A DNA stretch of 60,181 nucleotides, taken from assembly GCA_003526375.1 (NCBI GenBank), contig DPDG01000051.1, forward strand, positions 1-60,181. Direction: 5' to 3'. This document shows, piece after piece, positions 1 to 8,520 of the stretch. The notes beneath the pieces were generated by a model. That model was given only the letters and a program-made list of their open reading frames with translations. It made no database searches and was not told where the DNA came from. The DNA comes from Lentisphaeria bacterium. Lineage in GTDB: Bacteria > Verrucomicrobiota > Lentisphaeria > Victivallales > UBA1829. Made by a program: the position numbers and the translations under genes. Within the stretch, counting starts at the first letter, position 1; each line of letters begins with the position of its first letter.

Positions 1-2
1 CA

Positions 3-230
3 CAAATTCTGGTGAAGAGGCCAATTTCTTCTTCGATCAGCACGGACTCCGTCAATAAAACATTCAATATCATCAGTTGCCTGCTGAGCATTCTGGTCGG
101 GCTCTTTCTGCTGTTCGTGCCGGTTTTCGCGTTTGCGCAACTGGTTCTGGTGACGGGAATTGTCCTGCTGGCGGAAGGACTGCTCTTCGTGATTTTCTCG
201 TTCTTCATGCCGAAGGAAATCCAACAGTAA
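3..230 (+). CDS. C-terminal part of a small membrane protein (DUF308/HdeD-like?)
   Basis: The reading frame is open from the window edge, so the true start probably lies upstream; an in-frame GTG at 12 is the only start candidate inside. The visible 75 residues hold two hydrophobic segments, roughly residues 20-45 and 50-68, with a short polar tail ending in KEIQQ. The pattern of Gly-containing short membrane repeats recalls the DUF308/HdeD family, but the piece is too short to be sure. A strong terminator follows ten bases after the stop, so this is the last gene of its transcript. Function unknown. Confidence 0.6.
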   Translation, partial: QILVKRPISSSISTDSVNKTFNIISCLLSILVGLFLLFVPVFAFAQLVLVTGIVLLAEGLLFVIFSFFMPKEIQQ

Positions 231-239
231 TTTCTGTGG

Positions 240-268
240 GGGACCTGAACCGGTCAGGTCCCTTTTTT
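240..268 (+). terminator. Rho-independent terminator
   Basis: A perfect 9-bp stem (240-248 with 254-262), a 5-nt loop and six T residues at 263-268 follow the stop of the upstream plus-strand membrane protein gene. It overlaps the last codons of the convergent DUF1848 gene. Confidence 0.9.
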
Positions 269-1075
269 CTGTACCGGTTTTGTATTGGCGTAACAGTAAA
301 TACAGCCGTTGCCGCAGGTGTTGTAACTGCCGATGTCCACACTCGGGGCGCAGTTGCAGAGCGGACGCTGGCTCTTGTCTTTTTTTATCGGCAGAGGCTT
401 GAGCGTCAGTTTTTCCACCAGCTCCGGATCGATGCACGCGCCGGAACGGATTCCATACAGCTCCAGCCCTTCGCAGCAGGAACAGAGTTCAAGCGCATAT
501 TTTTCCGCAATATTTTTGAACGCTCCGGCTGTTTCCGCGATCATTGATTCGCCGGGACGGATGACCGGACATTCCGCCATATTCCGCTCCGTTTTCCGGT
601 AGAAGTCAAGAAAGCTGATGACACAGCGCTCCGTATAAGGCGCCAGTCGTTCCGCCAGAGATTGAAAACACCGGATATGTTCCGCGACTCCATACTTTGC
701 GGTGAAAAGAATCGGGTCATAGCGCCAGACGATCTTCTGTTTCCCGATTTGCTCCGAGAGCTGCCGGAATGTGCGGATGAGTTCGGTTTTCGGCGGCAGA
801 TATTTTTCGATTGTTCTGTCATAAGGCGTCAGCGTGAACTGGAAATAATAACGGTATCCCATGGCGTCGATCTCATGGAGCAGCGGCAGCATCGGAGCCG
901 GATTTTTTGTCCAGAATACGATGCATTCAATCTTATCCGGGGAGAGGATGATCTCCCTGAACTGCTTCGGATTGAACGGATTGCGGATGGAGACCGCTCC
1001 GGCTTTCAGCCGTTCCAGCATCCATTTGGCGTAATACGCCGGAATGTCCGTGCGTCTGCTTGCGCTGATGATCAT
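254..1075 (-). CDS. DUF1848 family protein
   Basis: Predicted 273-residue protein of the DUF1848 family, whose members begin with a conserved MIISASRRTDIPA-type segment; this segment is visible right at the chosen ATG. The frame is open 28 codons further upstream, but the ATG at 1075 is preceded by a GGAG about nine bases away and starts exactly at the family N-terminus. The C-terminal region is cysteine rich, ending in a CNC pair and a C-x3-C-x2-C cluster (CGNGCIYC), the spacing typical of radical-SAM iron-sulfur clusters although it sits at the C-terminus here. The biochemical role of the family is not established. The gene stands alone between convergent neighbours. Confidence 0.85.
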   Translation of the reverse strand: MIISASRRTDIPAYYAKWMLERLKAGAVSIRNPFNPKQFREIILSPDKIECIVFWTKNPAPMLPLLHEIDAMGYRYYFQFTLTPYDRTIEKYLPPKTELIRTFRQLSEQIGKQKIVWRYDPILFTAKYGVAEHIRCFQSLAERLAPYTERCVISFLDFYRKTERNMAECPVIRPGESMIAETAGAFKNIAEKYALELCSCCEGLELYGIRSGACIDPELVEKLTLKPLPIKKDKSQRPLCNCAPSVDIGSYNTCGNGCIYCYANTKPVQKKGT

Positions 1076-1142
1076 AGATAAAAGTCTCCGTCTTTTGAGG
1101 TAACTTACATCTGCTGTGGAAAAATGCAACCCCGGCGGAAAC

Positions 1143-1185
1143 AGAGAAAACAGCCGCACATCCTCTGGACAGATCTGCGGCTGTT
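1143..1185 (-). terminator. Terminator downstream of the secreted-protein gene of module i
   Basis: A 10-bp stem (1149-1158 with 1176-1185) around a 17-nt loop is followed on the minus strand by TTTTC. It lies just past the stop of the large secreted protein gene at 1210 and upstream of the DUF1848 start. Confidence 0.7.
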
Positions 1186-1194
1186 ACAGGAAAG

Positions 1195-1222
1195 TTCAGT
1201 GATTAAAATTCAGTGATTAAAA
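1195..1222 (-). repeat. 14-bp tandem duplication across a stop codon
   Basis: Two exact 14-bp copies lie head to tail at 1195-1208 and 1209-1222. The upstream copy contains the last codons and TGA stop of the large secreted protein; the second copy is untranslated. A similar duplication occurs at 40600-40627. Confidence 0.9.
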
Positions 1223-4077
1223 TAAGGCGTAAGCTGGATGAAGTTCAGAATCAGTTCCTCGCCGTCCTGTGCTTTGGCATTGTCGAAAATCACTTCCACT
1301 TCCGGGGCATTGGCTTTGAAAATGAGTTTATGATGATTGATATACGCCACGTCCCGCTTGTTGCCCGCATTGACGGAGAGCATACGTTTTTCAGGCAGAA
1401 CCTCTGCGCCTTTGAGAGTGACGTCGATGCCGTAGCGTCTGGGCGCGATTTTGTTTGCCTTGATGTCTTTCAGGTCGGCGGTGATGAAATGGAGAGCATA
1501 CAATTTGCCGGGTGTCAACCCTTTTGCCGTCTGGCTGATTTCAGCCGTTGCATCGGGTTTTTTCGTAAAACGGCAGAAAGTGTTGCCCGTCCCGCCCCAG
1601 CGCTTCTGGTTTTTGCCTCCGTAGCGGATCTTTGCGGCGGAATCGGAAGATACCGCTCCTTTTGTGTTCCAGTGCTCCAGCCCGGACTCAAAATCACAGT
1701 TCTTCAGGAAAGGAAGCCGATACGTGAATCCGTATTTTTTTGAAAGCGGCTCCGTGTTTCCCTCAATCGCATAATGGCGGAGCAGGGCATATCCCCAGCG
1801 GATCATTTCCTCATCCGCATAGCTGAATCCCCAGTAGCCGACACCGCCGAGCTGACTGAACTCCGGATGATTTGCCAGAACGTTCATCTGGATGTCGAGG
1901 GCGCATTTGTAATCGACTTCGGAAATGGAGTTCAATGTCATATAACCGGGTTTGGTGAAAGCTCCGAGAATGATATCCGTGCCCTTTTCCGCTTCCGGGT
2001 GGAACTGTTTGAACTGCCGGAATGTGGCGACGAGCATATCATCAAGATAAGTGCGTTCCGCTTCCTCCGTGGGGTAGGGGATGCAGTAGGCTTCATAAAG
2101 CAGGCGTCCGCGCCCGTCCGAAGCATTCAGCGCCGCCGACATGAAATCCGTATGGAGGATCGTGGATGGTTTGCCGACGATCCATGTGTAGACCAGTTTT
2201 CCTTTCGGATCGAATTTCGTCAGCGCCTTGACATAGTTCGAGAGCACCTGCGGATTGGTGAAAAAGCACTCATCCGAAGTGAAACCGCTGATTCCGGGGA
2301 GTTTCAGGGCATCGTTGGACTGCATCGCCTTGAGCATTGCATCTTCGGTTTGTTTGACTCCGCAGGAGGCGATCACAACGGCGCCGGTTTTCCGTATTTC
2401 CCGTATCTGTTCCTCTGTCAGCTTTTCCCCGCTGCGGTTCATCGTCGTGACATTGCCGAGGACATGTTTCTTTACAAACTGCCAGCCGCCCGCCGTGACG
2501 GGATAACAGAGGATTTCGGGAATGGAACGGACAATGATTCTGCCGTTTCCGCCGGCAGCTTTGAGAGTATGTTTCCCGGCATTGAGATTCTGGAACATCT
2601 CCGGTGCCGTCAACCGGATTTTGCCGTCAAGAATCATGTCCGCGCCTTCCGGGGATTGAATGTAAACCCAACCGTTGCGTGGGAGATGAAATGTAAGTTC
2701 CTTTCCACTTTCTGTATCGGTGTTCAACACCTCCGTAACAAGATTGTTCAGGCGTTTGAATTGATCGTCTCTGATCTCCGGCGTTTTGCGCAATGTGACT
2801 GTAAAATTCGCATCCGCAATCGTTTTGCCTGTTGCCTGTTCCCTCAATTCCGCTTTCAGCGCATACGTTCCGGCGGGCATCCCGTGCAGGGCAGCCCGGA
2901 ATCCGCCGTTTTTCGCAACCGGAGTGTTGAACTCTTTTCCATTGATTCGGAAGCGGCATTCATAAGATTCATTGGGAAGCGGGAGTTTGCCCACGGTGAA
3001 AGAGAGAACCGGATTTTCAACCGGAATTTGAGTCAGAAGCGGCGAAAGCGGAATGATCTGGCGCGCGGGAATCGCCATTGGATTTTTGGAGTCAGTCCTG
3101 GCTTTTTCCGAAAGCGGCTCAAGTTTCAGGTCCGTAGCCATAAGCTCTCCTGTTGCTCCTGCGATATGGAGTGCTACGCCGTAAACATTTGCCGGCGTGT
3201 TGGATGGAACCAGTACAAGATCCTGTTCCAGCTTGACCCAGCCGTCGGTGTTTTGCGGGATACTGCGGAATCCGACGTCTTTCTGCCATGCAAAATTGTG
3301 AACTACGAACATAAATGATTTCGCCTTGAAATCTCTGGTTTTGAACATGCCGCTGAGACGGTAGGTTTCCCCTCCGGCGAGAACCATTCCCTGCTGGCGC
3401 AGATTGGCGTCTCCCTGCATGATGACAGCTCCCTTTCCTCCGGGGCCTCCGCTTCGGGTATACCTGGTTTTTGTCGGTGTCTGCGTATACCAGAACGGCG
3501 GAAAGTCGGATTGTTCCGAATCAAGCGCGCTGTTCATCAGCAGGTTTGCACCGGGGAGTGCTTTCGGAAGAAATGAGATGCCGGTGATTGTCAGTTGCAC
3601 CGGATTTTCCGGCCGGCGCGCGGCAAGAGTCAGCCCCGTCAGCGGGTCATTCGGATCGTATGGCAGGGAAATACGCGAAACAGTCCGGTATTTCAGGCGG
3701 CCGTTGATATAGACAGTCTCTTTTCCTCCGAGATAAGGCCACAGCTTCTTTGCCAGTCCGGGATTGTCCGACGGAGCCAGGGAAATTCCGCCTTTGACCT
3801 CCTGATTCGGAGTATCCAGACGTATTTCAATGAGAACCGTTCCTGTGTTTGCCGGCGCCTGTGGAAGTCCGAGCTTTAGAATCGGCCAGCCTTTGGGCGC
3901 AGCGGGGATGTTGACTGCTATGCTGCCATTCTGATAACGGCTCTCCATTTTTCCTGTTTGCGAGATGATTTTGACTTTCTGTTCTTTCAGGAGGTTCTGT
4001 TCTGCCGCGAAACCTGCATTCAGCAGAAAAAACAGTGTTCCGGAGAATAACAGCGTGAGACATTGATTCCGTTTCAT
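1210..4077 (-). CDS. Large secreted protein with CBM-like domains and a probable TIM-barrel core
   Basis: Predicted 955-residue exported protein. The ATG at 4077 is chosen because it gives a clean signal peptide ending near NAGFAA and follows an AAGGAA ribosome binding site; an upstream in-frame start lacks both. Residues about 185-330 and the last 170 residues each look like a CBM4/9-type beta-sandwich (N-x-D/A-x-E openings such as NCDFESGLEHW). The middle (about 530-780) is rich in strand/helix alternation with an FTSDECFF segment, compatible with a glycoside-hydrolase TIM barrel, but I do not recognise a named family. It is the third gene of an operon with a regulator and a pseudopilin. 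Likely a cell-surface glycan-binding or glycan-cleaving protein; the function is inference. Confidence 0.75.
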   Translation of the reverse strand: MKRNQCLTLLFSGTLFFLLNAGFAAEQNLLKEQKVKIISQTGKMESRYQNGSIAVNIPAAPKGWPILKLGLPQAPANTGTVLIEIRLDTPNQEVKGGISLAPSDNPGLAKKLWPYLGGKETVYINGRLKYRTVSRISLPYDPNDPLTGLTLAARRPENPVQLTITGISFLPKALPGANLLMNSALDSEQSDFPPFWYTQTPTKTRYTRSGGPGGKGAVIMQGDANLRQQGMVLAGGETYRLSGMFKTRDFKAKSFMFVVHNFAWQKDVGFRSIPQNTDGWVKLEQDLVLVPSNTPANVYGVALHIAGATGELMATDLKLEPLSEKARTDSKNPMAIPARQIIPLSPLLTQIPVENPVLSFTVGKLPLPNESYECRFRINGKEFNTPVAKNGGFRAALHGMPAGTYALKAELREQATGKTIADANFTVTLRKTPEIRDDQFKRLNNLVTEVLNTDTESGKELTFHLPRNGWVYIQSPEGADMILDGKIRLTAPEMFQNLNAGKHTLKAAGGNGRIIVRSIPEILCYPVTAGGWQFVKKHVLGNVTTMNRSGEKLTEEQIREIRKTGAVVIASCGVKQTEDAMLKAMQSNDALKLPGISGFTSDECFFTNPQVLSNYVKALTKFDPKGKLVYTWIVGKPSTILHTDFMSAALNASDGRGRLLYEAYCIPYPTEEAERTYLDDMLVATFRQFKQFHPEAEKGTDIILGAFTKPGYMTLNSISEVDYKCALDIQMNVLANHPEFSQLGGVGYWGFSYADEEMIRWGYALLRHYAIEGNTEPLSKKYGFTYRLPFLKNCDFESGLEHWNTKGAVSSDSAAKIRYGGKNQKRWGGTGNTFCRFTKKPDATAEISQTAKGLTPGKLYALHFITADLKDIKANKIAPRRYGIDVTLKGAEVLPEKRMLSVNAGNKRDVAYINHHKLIFKANAPEVEVIFDNAKAQDGEELILNFIQLTPYFNH

Positions 4078-4100
4078 TTTATTTCCTTTCTTGAATGATC

Positions 4101-4880
4101 TTACGGTTTTGCATACCATGTATTGGGACCATAAACATAACGGTGCGGATAGGCATAAGGAAGATTGCGATGCAGCTGTTTTGCCGGAATACCGATGGCT
4201 GAACCGTCGAAGAGAGTGGCATTGAGACTGCTTTTCCTGTTATGCCTCGCACTGACCAGCGCCCAACTGTTGCCATCGCGCAAAGGGTAATAGGCAGGCC
4301 AACTGTAAGTGTCCAGTGTCCTGTAATCCACTTGAAATTTGATGGAACTGTTGAGGTGATTCATCCACTGCGCCTCCGGAGTATCGGCAATATACATGGT
4401 TCTTACCGAACCACCCTGAGCTCGTGAGATGATGGCGGAGCGTTTCATCAGCGTATAATCGGTATCCTTATAGGAATTGCCGAACGTCAGGTAATTGACC
4501 CCGTAAGTTGTGTGGTATTCCCAGCCCAGCGCATCCGCCGGATGATAGCTTTCGGAAGGACAACGGAACGTATATATCTGTTTTTTCCCGCCGGAGAGCC
4601 TGCCGCAGTAGCCGAGGTCTGAAAAACCTCTCATGAAATGATGTCCCACGGTACTGGCATGACGGACCGGGTCATAGATTGCCCCCATCATATATTCCTT
4701 ATAGTCGTCGGCATACATCTGTCCCATCAATCCCATCTGTTTTACATTGCTGCGACAGGAAATATCCTGTGCTTTTTCTCTTGCCTGGCTTAATGCCGGA
4801 AGAAGCATTGCCGCCAGAATCGCGATAATTGCAATTACGATCAGCAATTCTATCAGTGTGAATATTCCTCTTTGCCTCAT
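4101..4880 (-). CDS. Pseudopilin-like protein (prepilin N-terminal domain), module i
   Basis: 259-residue protein with a very short leader (seven residues) followed by FTLIELLIVIAIIAIL, the type IV pilin/type II secretion pseudopilin N-terminus, including the conserved Glu at mature position 5. The residue before Phe is Ile, with Gly one position further back, so the usual Gly at -1 is displaced. Near the C-terminus an H-x11-DG element replaces the usual H-X9-DG of Lentisphaerae/Planctomycetes pilin-like proteins. Its AGGAGG ribosome binding site lies inside the 3' end of the regulator gene, so the two are probably translationally coupled. It is expected to sit in the inner membrane or a short pseudopilus; the partner is probably the secreted protein encoded 23 bases downstream. 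Confidence 0.88.
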   Translation of the reverse strand: MRQRGIFTLIELLIVIAIIAILAAMLLPALSQAREKAQDISCRSNVKQMGLMGQMYADDYKEYMMGAIYDPVRHASTVGHHFMRGFSDLGYCGRLSGGKKQIYTFRCPSESYHPADALGWEYHTTYGVNYLTFGNSYKDTDYTLMKRSAIISRAQGGSVRTMYIADTPEAQWMNHLNSSIKFQVDYRTLDTYSWPAYYPLRDGNSWALVSARHNRKSSLNATLFDGSAIGIPAKQLHRNLPYAYPHRYVYGPNTWYAKP

Positions 4881-4883
4881 GAT

Positions 4884-5990
4884 TTAAATTCCTCCTTTGT
4901 TAGAATATTGATTTTGCTGACAGTTTTTCTTTTTCGACGGCGCGGGGCCAGTGCTTTCTCCGCGGATGCAGGGCATTTTCAGAAGTTTTTCTTCCGGCTG
5001 TTCCGCCTGCCGGTTCAACAACTGAAGCATCCGCCGGAGTCCGTACAGCCAGATTTTACGGTAATCGAAATAAATTTGCGTGAATTCCTGCGGAAGCCGG
5101 GACCCCCAGGAAATCAGGGAAATATCCTCCGGAATGTGGAACCCCTGTTCCCGCAACTGCTGTTTCAGTTCAACAACATAGCTTGATGGCGCAATGAACG
5201 CCGTGGGCGGTTCCGGCAGAGAATGGAAATACTCCAATAACCGGGCAACGTGCGGGCGCACATCCTCCCGCTTCGGCGGATAGGGTCCGAGGTCGGGGAG
5301 AGGATAACACAGTTCATCGGCATAGTCTGCTCCGAGATATTTCCGGCAGATGCTGTTGATCCACTCCTTGTGATGACGGTATTCATCGGATACGGGGAGC
5401 GTCAGAACCGCGATCCGCCGGTGTCCGAGCTTCCTCAGGGAGGCGAAGATTTTCCGGTAATGCGCATCGTGATCGAAGTCGACCGTATCCAGCCACGGGA
5501 TGTCCGGGCGGCGGTTGCAGGCGATGATCGGTATCTGCTCCGAGTGCAGATAGGCGGCAATTCCGGAGGTCAGGGAGGAATAACAGAAAATGAGTCCGTC
5601 CACCGGGAATGTCGTGAGGAGTTGTGTCCGGGTGGCGAAAAGCTCCATGGAACCCGTGATGCCGAGCAGATGATATCCCGACCGCTCCGCATACGGCTCC
5701 AGATTGTCAAGAATGTAATCCCGTTCGTCGAGCTTCGTCACTCCCACGAGCCCTATGACCTTGTAGACGGGACGGCTCCTGCGTTCTTCATTGACAAATG
5801 TTCCGCGTGTGCCGTTGATGGTAACGAGTCCCTTTTCCTCCAGCAGACGGATTGCCTTGCTCATGGTTAGCTGATTGACCCCGAACTCCCTGCTGAGCGG
5901 GCCGAGTCCGGGCAGGCGCCCGCTCAAACCGCGGTCATGGATATATTCTTCCAGTTTTTCACTCAGACTATGGTAAATCGGAGTAATCAT
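4884..5990 (-). CDS. GntR-type winged-helix regulator with LacI-like sugar-binding domain
   Basis: About 368 residues. Residues 1-70 form a GntR-like winged helix (PGLGPLSREFGVNQLTMSKA recognition region, then a KGLVTINGTRGTFV wing). The rest resembles the periplasmic-binding-protein-like sensor of LacI regulators, the AraR-type arrangement. Two adjacent ATGs exist; the second (5990) has the better distance to AGAGGA. It is the first gene of the module i operon and has a textbook promoter carrying 12-bp direct repeats, suggesting autoregulation released by a sugar ligand. The ligand cannot be read from the sequence. Confidence 0.88.
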   Translation of the reverse strand: MITPIYHSLSEKLEEYIHDRGLSGRLPGLGPLSREFGVNQLTMSKAIRLLEEKGLVTINGTRGTFVNEERRSRPVYKVIGLVGVTKLDERDYILDNLEPYAERSGYHLLGITGSMELFATRTQLLTTFPVDGLIFCYSSLTSGIAAYLHSEQIPIIACNRRPDIPWLDTVDFDHDAHYRKIFASLRKLGHRRIAVLTLPVSDEYRHHKEWINSICRKYLGADYADELCYPLPDLGPYPPKREDVRPHVARLLEYFHSLPEPPTAFIAPSSYVVELKQQLREQGFHIPEDISLISWGSRLPQEFTQIYFDYRKIWLYGLRRMLQLLNRQAEQPEEKLLKMPCIRGESTGPAPSKKKNCQQNQYSNKGGI

Positions 5991-6010
5991 CATTTCCTCT
6001 TTTGTAATAG

Positions 6011-6062
6011 ACTACCTTACATACTACCCTATATTATAATCACTACCTTACATCAGTGTCAA
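6011..6062 (-). promoter_or_regulatory. Sigma-70 promoter with 12-bp operator repeats for the module i operon
   Basis: On the minus strand TTGACA (6057-6062) and TATAAT (6033-6038) are separated by 18 bp, a near-consensus promoter. A 12-bp sequence occurs as exact direct repeats at 6042-6053, inside the spacer, and at 6011-6022, just downstream of the -10 box. Their start-to-start distance of 31 bp is about three helical turns, as expected for two repressor dimers bound on one face. Confidence 0.8.
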
Positions 6063-6158
6063 GGGGGGATTTGCAAAAAAATTGATTTTTTCTTTGGTGT
6101 GGATGCTTCTGGCAAAAGTCAGGAACCGGAGCTTTGGCGACTATCGTCGGCGGCATAA

Positions 6159-6199
6159 AAAAACAACCGGCGGACCAGGTTGAGCCGCCGGTTGTTTTT
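6159..6199 (-). terminator. Strong terminator after the ior/paaK operon
   Basis: Perfect 12-bp stem (6162-6173 with 6185-6196), 11-nt loop, followed on the minus strand by a run of seven T (complement of 6156-6163). A shorter T run on the plus side would also allow bidirectional function. It lies 21 bases after the stop of the ACT-domain gene. Confidence 0.92.
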
Positions 6200-6220
6200 G
6201 CGCCGGATATTTCAGCAGGG

Positions 6221-6646
6221 TTACTGGAAAATATCCTTCGGTTCAACGAATTTCACTGCGTTGTCCGCCTTGAGTTTCTCAATCGCGACATCAGGCGCAT
6301 CGAAACGGAAAATAATGACCGCCGCTTTGGTCGCCGCAAACGCATACATGTATTCCACATTGATCGAATACCTGCTGAGCGTATCCAGAATCGAGCACAT
6401 GCCGCCGGGACGGTTCGGAACCTCGACCGCCACGACATCCGTTACCCGGACAATGATCTGATTCCGGGTGAGGACGTCGCGCGCCTTTTCCCAGTCTTTC
6501 GTGATGATGCGCAGGATTCCGAAATCCGTCGTATCGGCAAGGGAAAGCGTCAGAATATCGATATCGTTTTCCGCAAGCAGTTTGCAGATTTTGTTCAGAG
6601 AGCCGGGTTTATTCTCCGCAAAGATCGAGAGCTGATTCAGTTTCAT
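6221..6646 (-). CDS. Tandem ACT-domain protein
   Basis: 141-residue protein made of two ACT domains: MKLNQLSIFAENKPGSLNKI at the start and VEVPNRPGGMCSILDTLSRY from about residue 72. ACT domains bind amino acids and control enzymes of amino acid metabolism. The same stand-alone double ACT protein is commonly found beside phenylacetate-CoA ligase and indolepyruvate oxidoreductase genes. It is the last gene of this four-gene operon, starting 18 bases after the ligase stop with an AAGGGG ribosome binding site. It probably senses an aromatic amino acid, but the target is not shown by the sequence. Confidence 0.9.
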   Translation of the reverse strand: MKLNQLSIFAENKPGSLNKICKLLAENDIDILTLSLADTTDFGILRIITKDWEKARDVLTRNQIIVRVTDVVAVEVPNRPGGMCSILDTLSRYSINVEYMYAFAATKAAVIIFRFDAPDVAIEKLKADNAVKFVEPKDIFQ

Positions 6647-6664
6647 CGTGGAACCCCTTTCCGG

Positions 6665-7999
6665 TTAATTGTTGTTGCGGCGGTCAATGACGCGTTTTGC
6701 CTTGCCTTCGCTTCTCGGAATCGAGTTCGGCGGAAGCATTTTGACGGCGACGCGGATGCCGAGGATTTTTTCTATGGCGCGGGAGAAGCGTGCGGTCAGC
6801 GTCTCTATCGCGCTGATTTTGTCGCTGAACATCTCCTGCGTCATTTCAATATCGACTTCGACGTTGTCGAGCCCGTGGTGCCGCGTCAGAATGATCTGAT
6901 AATGCGGCAGGTTCTTCTCCTCGTTGAGGATCGCGGTCTCGATCTGTGACGGGAAGACGTTGACGCCGCGGATGATGAACATGTCGTCGCTGCGGTGCGA
7001 TATCTTTGAAATCCGGCGGATTGTGCGTCCGCAGGCGCATTTTTCCGTCATGATGCTTGTCAGGTCGCGCGTCCGGTAGCGGAGCATGGGCATCGCCATC
7101 TTTGAAAGCGTGCTCAGGACAAGTTCGCCCTCCTGGCCGTCCGGCAGGACTTCCAGCGTGTCGGGGTCGATGATCTCCGGGTAATAGTGGTCTTCGAAGA
7201 TATGGAGTCCGCACTGGCACTCGCACGCCGCGCCGACGCCGGGCCCCGTGATCTCGGAGAGTCCGTAAATGTCGAACGCCTTGATGCCCGCGCCTTCTTC
7301 GATGTGGCGGCGCATTTCTTCCGTCCACGGTTCCGCGCCGAACAAGCCGCGGCGGAGCGGAAGCTTGTGCAGGTCGATTCCCATTTTCCCAGCTTCTTCG
7401 ATCATGTGGACGAAGTAGCTGGGAGTGCAGGCGATCACGGTCACGCCGAAGTCTTTCATCAGCATGATCTGGCGTTCCGTATTTCCGCCGGAAGCGGGAA
7501 TCACGGTGGCGCCGAGCCCCTCCGCACCGTAGTGCGCGCCGAGTCCGCCGGTGAAGAGCCCGTAACCGAAGGAGACCTGCACGATGTCGTCATTGGAGAC
7601 TCCCGCCGCCGCCATCGTGCGCATCATGGTTTCCTGCCATACGTCAAGGTCGCTTTTTGTGTAAGCGACGACAATCGGCTTGCCCGTGGTGCCGCTGGAT
7701 GCGTGCAGGCGGACAATGTCCTTGAGCGGGCTTGCGAACAAACCGAAAGGATAAGTGTCGCGGAGATCCGCCTTGATCGTGAACGGCAGGTGTTTCACAT
7801 CGTCCAGGCTCTTGATGTCACCGGGCGTCAGATTTCTGTCTTCCATGCGTTTGCGGTAAAAGGGCACATTTTCGTATGCCCGCCGGATGATCCGGGCAAA
7901 ACGCTCCGTTTGAAGTTCCCTGAGTTTTTCCATCGGCAGATAGTCCGGCGCACTGACCGGATTGAATCCCGGATTCCCCATTCGTTTATACTCTGACAT
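6665..7999 (-). CDS. paaK: Phenylacetate-CoA ligase (arylacetate-CoA ligase)
   Basis: 444 residues, the usual length of the PaaK family. It shows the adenylate-forming P-loop SSGTTGKP near residue 100, the FGAEPWTEEMR segment, a YGLSEITGPG motif and the C-terminal SEGKAKRV lysine motif. The enzyme joins arylacetate to CoA with ATP cleavage to AMP, or makes ATP in the reverse direction when coupled to arylpyruvate oxidation. Here it lies directly behind iorAB, which make aryl-acetyl-CoA from arylpyruvates; this points to aromatic amino acid fermentation with the ligase as the energy-conserving step (inference). Cytoplasmic. Confidence 0.93.
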   Translation of the reverse strand: MSEYKRMGNPGFNPVSAPDYLPMEKLRELQTERFARIIRRAYENVPFYRKRMEDRNLTPGDIKSLDDVKHLPFTIKADLRDTYPFGLFASPLKDIVRLHASSGTTGKPIVVAYTKSDLDVWQETMMRTMAAAGVSNDDIVQVSFGYGLFTGGLGAHYGAEGLGATVIPASGGNTERQIMLMKDFGVTVIACTPSYFVHMIEEAGKMGIDLHKLPLRRGLFGAEPWTEEMRRHIEEGAGIKAFDIYGLSEITGPGVGAACECQCGLHIFEDHYYPEIIDPDTLEVLPDGQEGELVLSTLSKMAMPMLRYRTRDLTSIMTEKCACGRTIRRISKISHRSDDMFIIRGVNVFPSQIETAILNEEKNLPHYQIILTRHHGLDNVEVDIEMTQEMFSDKISAIETLTARFSRAIEKILGIRVAVKMLPPNSIPRSEGKAKRVIDRRNNN

Positions 8000-8038
8000 T
8001 CTTCCTGACCTGTATTATGTGATTGTAATGAGTTAGAC

Positions 8039-8506
8039 TTATTCCTGCGCCCGCTTGAATGCGGCGATGTTCTGCTCTGCAACTTCGCCTTTGAAAGACT
8101 CGCGGATCAGGGTGATCCAGAGCTCCTCGGGGAATTTGAGATATTTGTTGAGACGGCCGAGCATTGCGATATTCAGCATCTTGGATTTCGCATCCTCCTC
8201 ATTGATTTCGGAAGGACGGATGATGACGGCGTCTTTTTTCAGAAATTTTTCATTGACCTCGATCTGGTCCTCGGAAACCGCCACCAGATAGTCCGCCTGG
8301 CCTTCGGGGATCATCGGGCTGTAAACCTTGTCACCGAAACGGACGTCGCTGGAGACGGAACCTCCGCGCTGGCTCATGCCGTGCAGCTCGCTTTTCTTGA
8401 CGTCGTAATTCATGCGGAATGCGGCTTCCGTCAGCATGTCGGAGGCCTTGATGATACCTTGTCCGCCGATTCCGGCGAACAGAACATTTGTCAGTTTATT
8501 TCCCAT
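8039..8506 (-). CDS. iorB: Indolepyruvate ferredoxin oxidoreductase, beta subunit
   Basis: About 155 residues of the pyruvate/ketoisovalerate oxidoreductase gamma-type domain: GIGGQGIIKASDML near the start and SELHGMSQRGGSV, both typical of IorB. The ATG at 8506 is preferred over that at 8512 because GAGAGG is eight bases upstream of it and only two bases from the other. The protein is somewhat shorter than the roughly 190-residue family norm, missing part of the C-terminus. It overlaps nothing and starts 14 bases after the iorA stop. With IorA it oxidises arylpyruvates to aryl-acetyl-CoA, CO2 and reduced ferredoxin. Confidence 0.9.
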   Translation of the reverse strand: MGNKLTNVLFAGIGGQGIIKASDMLTEAAFRMNYDVKKSELHGMSQRGGSVSSDVRFGDKVYSPMIPEGQADYLVAVSEDQIEVNEKFLKKDAVIIRPSEINEEDAKSKMLNIAMLGRLNKYLKFPEELWITLIRESFKGEVAEQNIAAFKRAQE

Positions 8507-8520
8507 TGTCATGACCTCTC

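Noticed and set aside
1774..3318. Long plus-strand open frame (514 codons)
   Set aside because: Antisense to the secreted protein with signal peptide and ribosome binding site; no coherent domains or start signal.
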